Assembly: GCA_937893495.1 (NCBI GenBank)
Contig: CALBIE010000514.1
Span: 1-45,022 of the forward strand
Length of the DNA: 45,022 nucleotides
Source of the DNA: an uncultured Verrucomicrobiales bacterium
Lineage (GTDB): Bacteria; Verrucomicrobiota; Verrucomicrobiia; Limisphaerales; JAYPXF01
Direction: 5' to 3'
The translations under genes were made by a program, and so were the position numbers. The notes beneath the pieces are model-generated. The model was not told the origin of the DNA, searched no databases, and worked only from the letters and a program-made list of their open reading frames with translations. Positions within the stretch are counted from its first letter, which is position 1. Every line of letters starts with the position of its first letter. This document shows, one piece after another, positions 42,446 to 45,022 of the stretch.

Positions 42446-42635
42446 CCGTTTGCCCTATTTGTTTTTGCTCAACCACCATGGCCGAGCGGTTCACCTCTTC
42501 TACTATCATCCTTCATGCCAGAACGGTTGAACCGTAAAAAAGTAATAGAAATGGCCATTTTTGACCTGAATCGAAATTTACCGGGAAGTAAAGGAACCCA
42601 ATGGAGTGCCGTGGTGAGTAAGCCTTTCTCAAGCG
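42446..42635. other. Intergenic stretch upstream of hsp20 leader
   Basis: This 190-bp region between the hsp20 leader and the hairpin after the HAD gene is relatively AT-rich. It probably holds the hsp20 promoter, but I could not identify convincing -35/-10 or CIRCE elements. Short ORFs in it lack support. Confidence 0.35.
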
Positions 42636-42656
42636 ACTGCGCCAATATGGCGCAGT
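42636..42656 (-). terminator. Inverted repeat directly after HAD gene
   Basis: ACTGCGCCA and TGGCGCAGT are perfect 9-bp arms around ATA, touching the HAD stop codon. No T-tract follows on the minus strand, so it may be a Rho-dependent end or an RNA-stabilising hairpin. Confidence 0.5.
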
Positions 42657-43322
42657 TTAAGCAAGCATGCTTGAAACAGACTTCAGTGTGCCAATCTGTT
42701 CCTCTGAATCAACTGTGCGCCCGCGACGCAGGAGAAGACTTTGCATGCCGCAAGCCCTTGCTCCCAACAGATCCTCCTTTTCACTGTCACCGATGTGCAG
42801 GGCGTGGGCGGGTTCCGTTTTGAGCCACCGAAGGGCATGTTCGAAGATGACGGGGGAGGGCTTGGTGAAGCCGGTGTTGCACGACACAAACACGCCTTCG
42901 AAATACTTTCGCAATCCGAGTGCTTCCAGCAATGGAATCAAGCGTTCATCCCAGTTTGAAATGATACCCAACTTCAAATCCCGCGCGGCCAATTCGTCCA
43001 GCGTATGCAGCACGTCACCGAAAACGATCCACACTTCTGGATCGGCGAAGCGTTGATAGACTGCCGGGAAAAACTCATCGGGCAATTCTGCGCCCTGTTC
43101 GCGAAAGGATTGGCGGACGATTTCAAACCAGCGCTTTTGCGTGTAATCGAAATTGTGCAGTGACTTCCAGGCTTCCTTGAATCCGACATTGATGAACTCC
43201 GGTCGCGCATCGACACCGAACTCCGCGGCGACTTCCGAATAAATATCTCCCACGGACGGCCACGGATTGATCAGTGTTCCCCCGACGTCAAACGTGACTG
43301 CCTTGATTCCCTCCAGTTTCAT
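42657..43322 (-). CDS. HAD-family hydrolase (HDHD3-like)
   Basis: The 221-residue protein has a Rossmannoid HAD core: motif I FDVGGTLIN, motif II IISNWDER, motif III Lys in GFTKPSPVIF and motif IV HIGDSEKEDLLGA. A helical C1 cap sits between motifs I and II. Motif I has Gly in place of the second Asp (DxGGT instead of DxDGT), as in HDHD3/REG-2-like members, so phosphatase activity may be weak. It starts four bases after the recN stop and is co-transcribed with it. The substrate is unknown. Confidence 0.87.
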   Translation of the reverse strand: MKLEGIKAVTFDVGGTLINPWPSVGDIYSEVAAEFGVDARPEFINVGFKEAWKSLHNFDYTQKRWFEIVRQSFREQGAELPDEFFPAVYQRFADPEVWIVFGDVLHTLDELAARDLKLGIISNWDERLIPLLEALGLRKYFEGVFVSCNTGFTKPSPVIFEHALRWLKTEPAHALHIGDSEKEDLLGARACGMQSLLLRRGRTVDSEEQIGTLKSVSSMLA

Positions 43323-43326
43323 GGCG

Positions 43327-44988
43327 TCAGGATTTGATCAACTCTTCAGCGTGCCTTCGCACAGTTGCATTCGCACCGCCCAGCATGCGGCTGATTTCAT
43401 CCACGCGCGCCGTTCGATCAAGCTGTTCGATGTGTGAAATAGTGCGTCCGTCAGCAACCGTTTTAGAAACGACAAAATGAACATCTGCCGCCGCCGCGAC
43501 CTGGGGCAGATGAGTGATGCACAGTACCTGCCGGTTCCGGGCAATCTGTTTCATCTTGTCGCCGACGGCATGTGCGGTCTCGCCACCCACGTTGGCGTCG
43601 ATTTCATCAAACACGAGGACGGGAATCTCATCCTCGGCGGCGAGCACGGTTTTCAAGGCAAGCATGACGCGGGACATCTCGCCGGAACTGGCGATAGCCC
43701 GCAGCGGACGCGCCATTTCGCCGGGATTGGGGGCGAACTGAAACTCGATCTGGTCAAAGCCGGTCGCCGCTGGTTCGGTTGATCGTGTGGCAGCAATTTC
43801 AAAGAGACTTTGCCGGAAACCGAGCACGCTGAGTTCGGTGACGGTGGCTTTGGCTAGTTTCGGAATGACTTTGCGCCGCTTGTCGGTCAGAGATTTTCCG
43901 GACTGCTTGATTTGTACCGCAAGGCGGTCAAGCGCGGTATTGATGCGATCCAGTTCGGCATCTCTGGACTCCAGGCTCTGAAGCTTCTGCCCGGCGTCTG
44001 CTCCGAACGCGACAACGTCGGCAAGTGTGGAACCGTATTTTCGCTTGAGCGAATGAATCAATGCCAGTCGTTGTTCCAATTCGACCAGTCGCTCGGGATC
44101 GACATCCACTCCGTCCGCATAGCGAGATAGTTCGGTCTGCAATTCACGAACGAGTTCGACAATCTGTTCATGCGATGCCACCAACTCACCGGCAGACTCG
44201 TCCATCTTGCGCAAATCGTGCAGATGACGGCCAAGCGCGGCGAGCTGGCCGGAGAGTGAACTCTCTTCATCGTCGTCGAGCGCGGACAGAGCATTCTGAC
44301 TCGTCTGAACCAGGTCCGAAGCGTTGCTGGCGCGCTGATGTTCCGACTCGACTTCCACGTCCTCGTTCGGTTGCAGGCGGGCCTGCTGAATTTCGCTCAC
44401 CTGAAAACGCAGCAGATCGAGTTGTTGCGCGTAAGCCTGTTCATTAATGATTAAGTCGGACTTTTGCGACTTCAAAGCCGCGCGTTCGTGCATCAACTGC
44501 CCGAAGCCGGCAACGTCCTTTTCCAGGCCGGCAAACGCATCCAGTATGGCGAGTTGGCGCGCGGGATGCAGGAGCGATTGGTGATCGTGCGGACCATGCA
44601 TATCGACGAGCCATTCGCCAATGGCAGCCAGGATATTGAGCGTCGTCGGCGACCCGTTGACAAATTGTCGGTTGGAACCCGCCGCAGTGAACGTTCGTTT
44701 GAGCAACAGGAGATGGTCCTCACAAGGTTCCAATCCGTTGGTTTCAAGAAACTCCGCAAACGCTGGCTTGAGCTTCGAAGTCTCAAAGGCAGCTTCTACG
44801 GTGCAACTGTCTGCCCCGGTGCGAATCAGGCCTTTGCTTGCGCGTTCTCCGAGCACGAGGCTGAGGGCACCAATCAAAATCGACTTGCCGGCTCCCGTTT
44901 CACCCGTGATCGCAATGTAACCGGATTGAAGATTCAGCGTCAGGTCTTCAACCAGGGCGAGATTCTTGATGCGGAGTGTCTGCAACAT
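43327..44988 (-). CDS. recN: DNA repair protein RecN
   Basis: The 553-residue SMC-like ATPase has the Walker A motif GETGAGKS at about 29-36, a central coiled coil (about 150-360), and a C-terminal ATPase half with SSGEMSRVMLALKTVL (signature motif), VLVFDEIDANVGGETA (Walker B) and VLCITHLPQVAAAAD. RecN promotes double-strand break repair by tethering DNA ends. Length and motif order are normal. The ATG at 44988 is supported by the conserved MLQTLRIKNLALVED start. A HAD hydrolase follows in the same operon. Confidence 0.96.
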   Translation of the reverse strand: MLQTLRIKNLALVEDLTLNLQSGYIAITGETGAGKSILIGALSLVLGERASKGLIRTGADSCTVEAAFETSKLKPAFAEFLETNGLEPCEDHLLLLKRTFTAAGSNRQFVNGSPTTLNILAAIGEWLVDMHGPHDHQSLLHPARQLAILDAFAGLEKDVAGFGQLMHERAALKSQKSDLIINEQAYAQQLDLLRFQVSEIQQARLQPNEDVEVESEHQRASNASDLVQTSQNALSALDDDEESSLSGQLAALGRHLHDLRKMDESAGELVASHEQIVELVRELQTELSRYADGVDVDPERLVELEQRLALIHSLKRKYGSTLADVVAFGADAGQKLQSLESRDAELDRINTALDRLAVQIKQSGKSLTDKRRKVIPKLAKATVTELSVLGFRQSLFEIAATRSTEPAATGFDQIEFQFAPNPGEMARPLRAIASSGEMSRVMLALKTVLAAEDEIPVLVFDEIDANVGGETAHAVGDKMKQIARNRQVLCITHLPQVAAAADVHFVVSKTVADGRTISHIEQLDRTARVDEISRMLGGANATVRRHAEELIKS

Positions 44989-45022
44989 GCCGTTTTCGTT
45001 GGCGCTGAATTTGAGGTCTTTG

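Noticed and set aside
42515-42823. Plus-strand ORF of 102 codons upstream of and overlapping the HAD gene end
   Set aside because: The second half is antisense to the HAD gene and the first half lies in an AT-rich leader. No domain is recognisable and there is no ribosome binding site.

Overview
The window looks like chromosome from a free-living member of the Verrucomicrobiota, probably near the Pedosphaera/Limisphaera group. This is inferred from gene content: two homologues of the chlamydial outer-membrane complex protein OmcB (a PVC-superphylum marker), a DUF1080 lipoprotein, and PEGA/RCC1 and galactonate-dehydratase-type genes typical of the group. Base composition is moderately GC-rich. 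Few starts have a clear Shine-Dalgarno sequence, but ATGA/GTGA stop-start overlaps are common, so translational coupling seems to be the main operon mechanism.

Region 1 (1-1441, minus strand) is a small defence island against the 3' end of a tRNA-Leu(UAA) gene. A RelE/HigB-type toxin, an XRE/HigA-type antitoxin, a broken N6-adenine methylase and the first 37 codons of a McrB-like protein are joined by three successive ATGA overlaps. A perfect 16-bp palindrome in front of the toxin is the likely operator.

Region 2 (1526-10703) is metabolic. It has a lactonase-family lipoprotein, a DUF1080 lipoprotein, a minus-strand operon (Dpm1-like glycosyltransferase, FMN reductase, TIM-barrel isomerase), only the N-terminal half of carbamoyl-phosphate synthase large chain, a metallophosphoesterase, MoaA and a membrane-anchored coiled-coil protein.

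Region 3 (10867-14185) holds two tandem OmcB-like genes, one with a Sec signal and one a lipoprotein. Their last 1,064 bp, including most of the shared terminator, are identical, while their N-terminal domains are only about 70% identical. This is a gene-conversion signature.

Region 4 (14219-16991, minus) has a galactonate-dehydratase-like enolase-superfamily enzyme, a zinc-ribbon protein, a small membrane protein and a DNA-alkylation-repair (HEAT) protein.

Region 5 (17301-33820) is the highlight: an aryl-polyene-like type II polyketide/fatty-acid cluster in several divergent blocks. It encodes a ketosynthase, a catalytically dead ketosynthase (chain-length-factor type), ketoreductase, dehydratase, ACP, AMP-dependent ligase, family 2 glycosyltransferase, a fusion of an MMPL exporter with an LpxL-type acyltransferase, a LolA-like carrier and a lipoprotein. 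It also has two flavin-dependent-halogenase-like enzymes, a HydE-like radical SAM enzyme, a papain/C39-like protein and a methyltransferase. Together these suggest a lipid-anchored, possibly halogenated and methylated polyene pigment exported to the outer membrane.

Region 6 (33901-45022) has a di-haem cytochrome c peroxidase, a 1,237-residue membrane protein with PEGA and RCC1-like repeats, a minus-strand protein-quality-control group (Hsp20, DegP-like protease, DnaJ-like co-chaperone), and recN followed by a HAD hydrolase.
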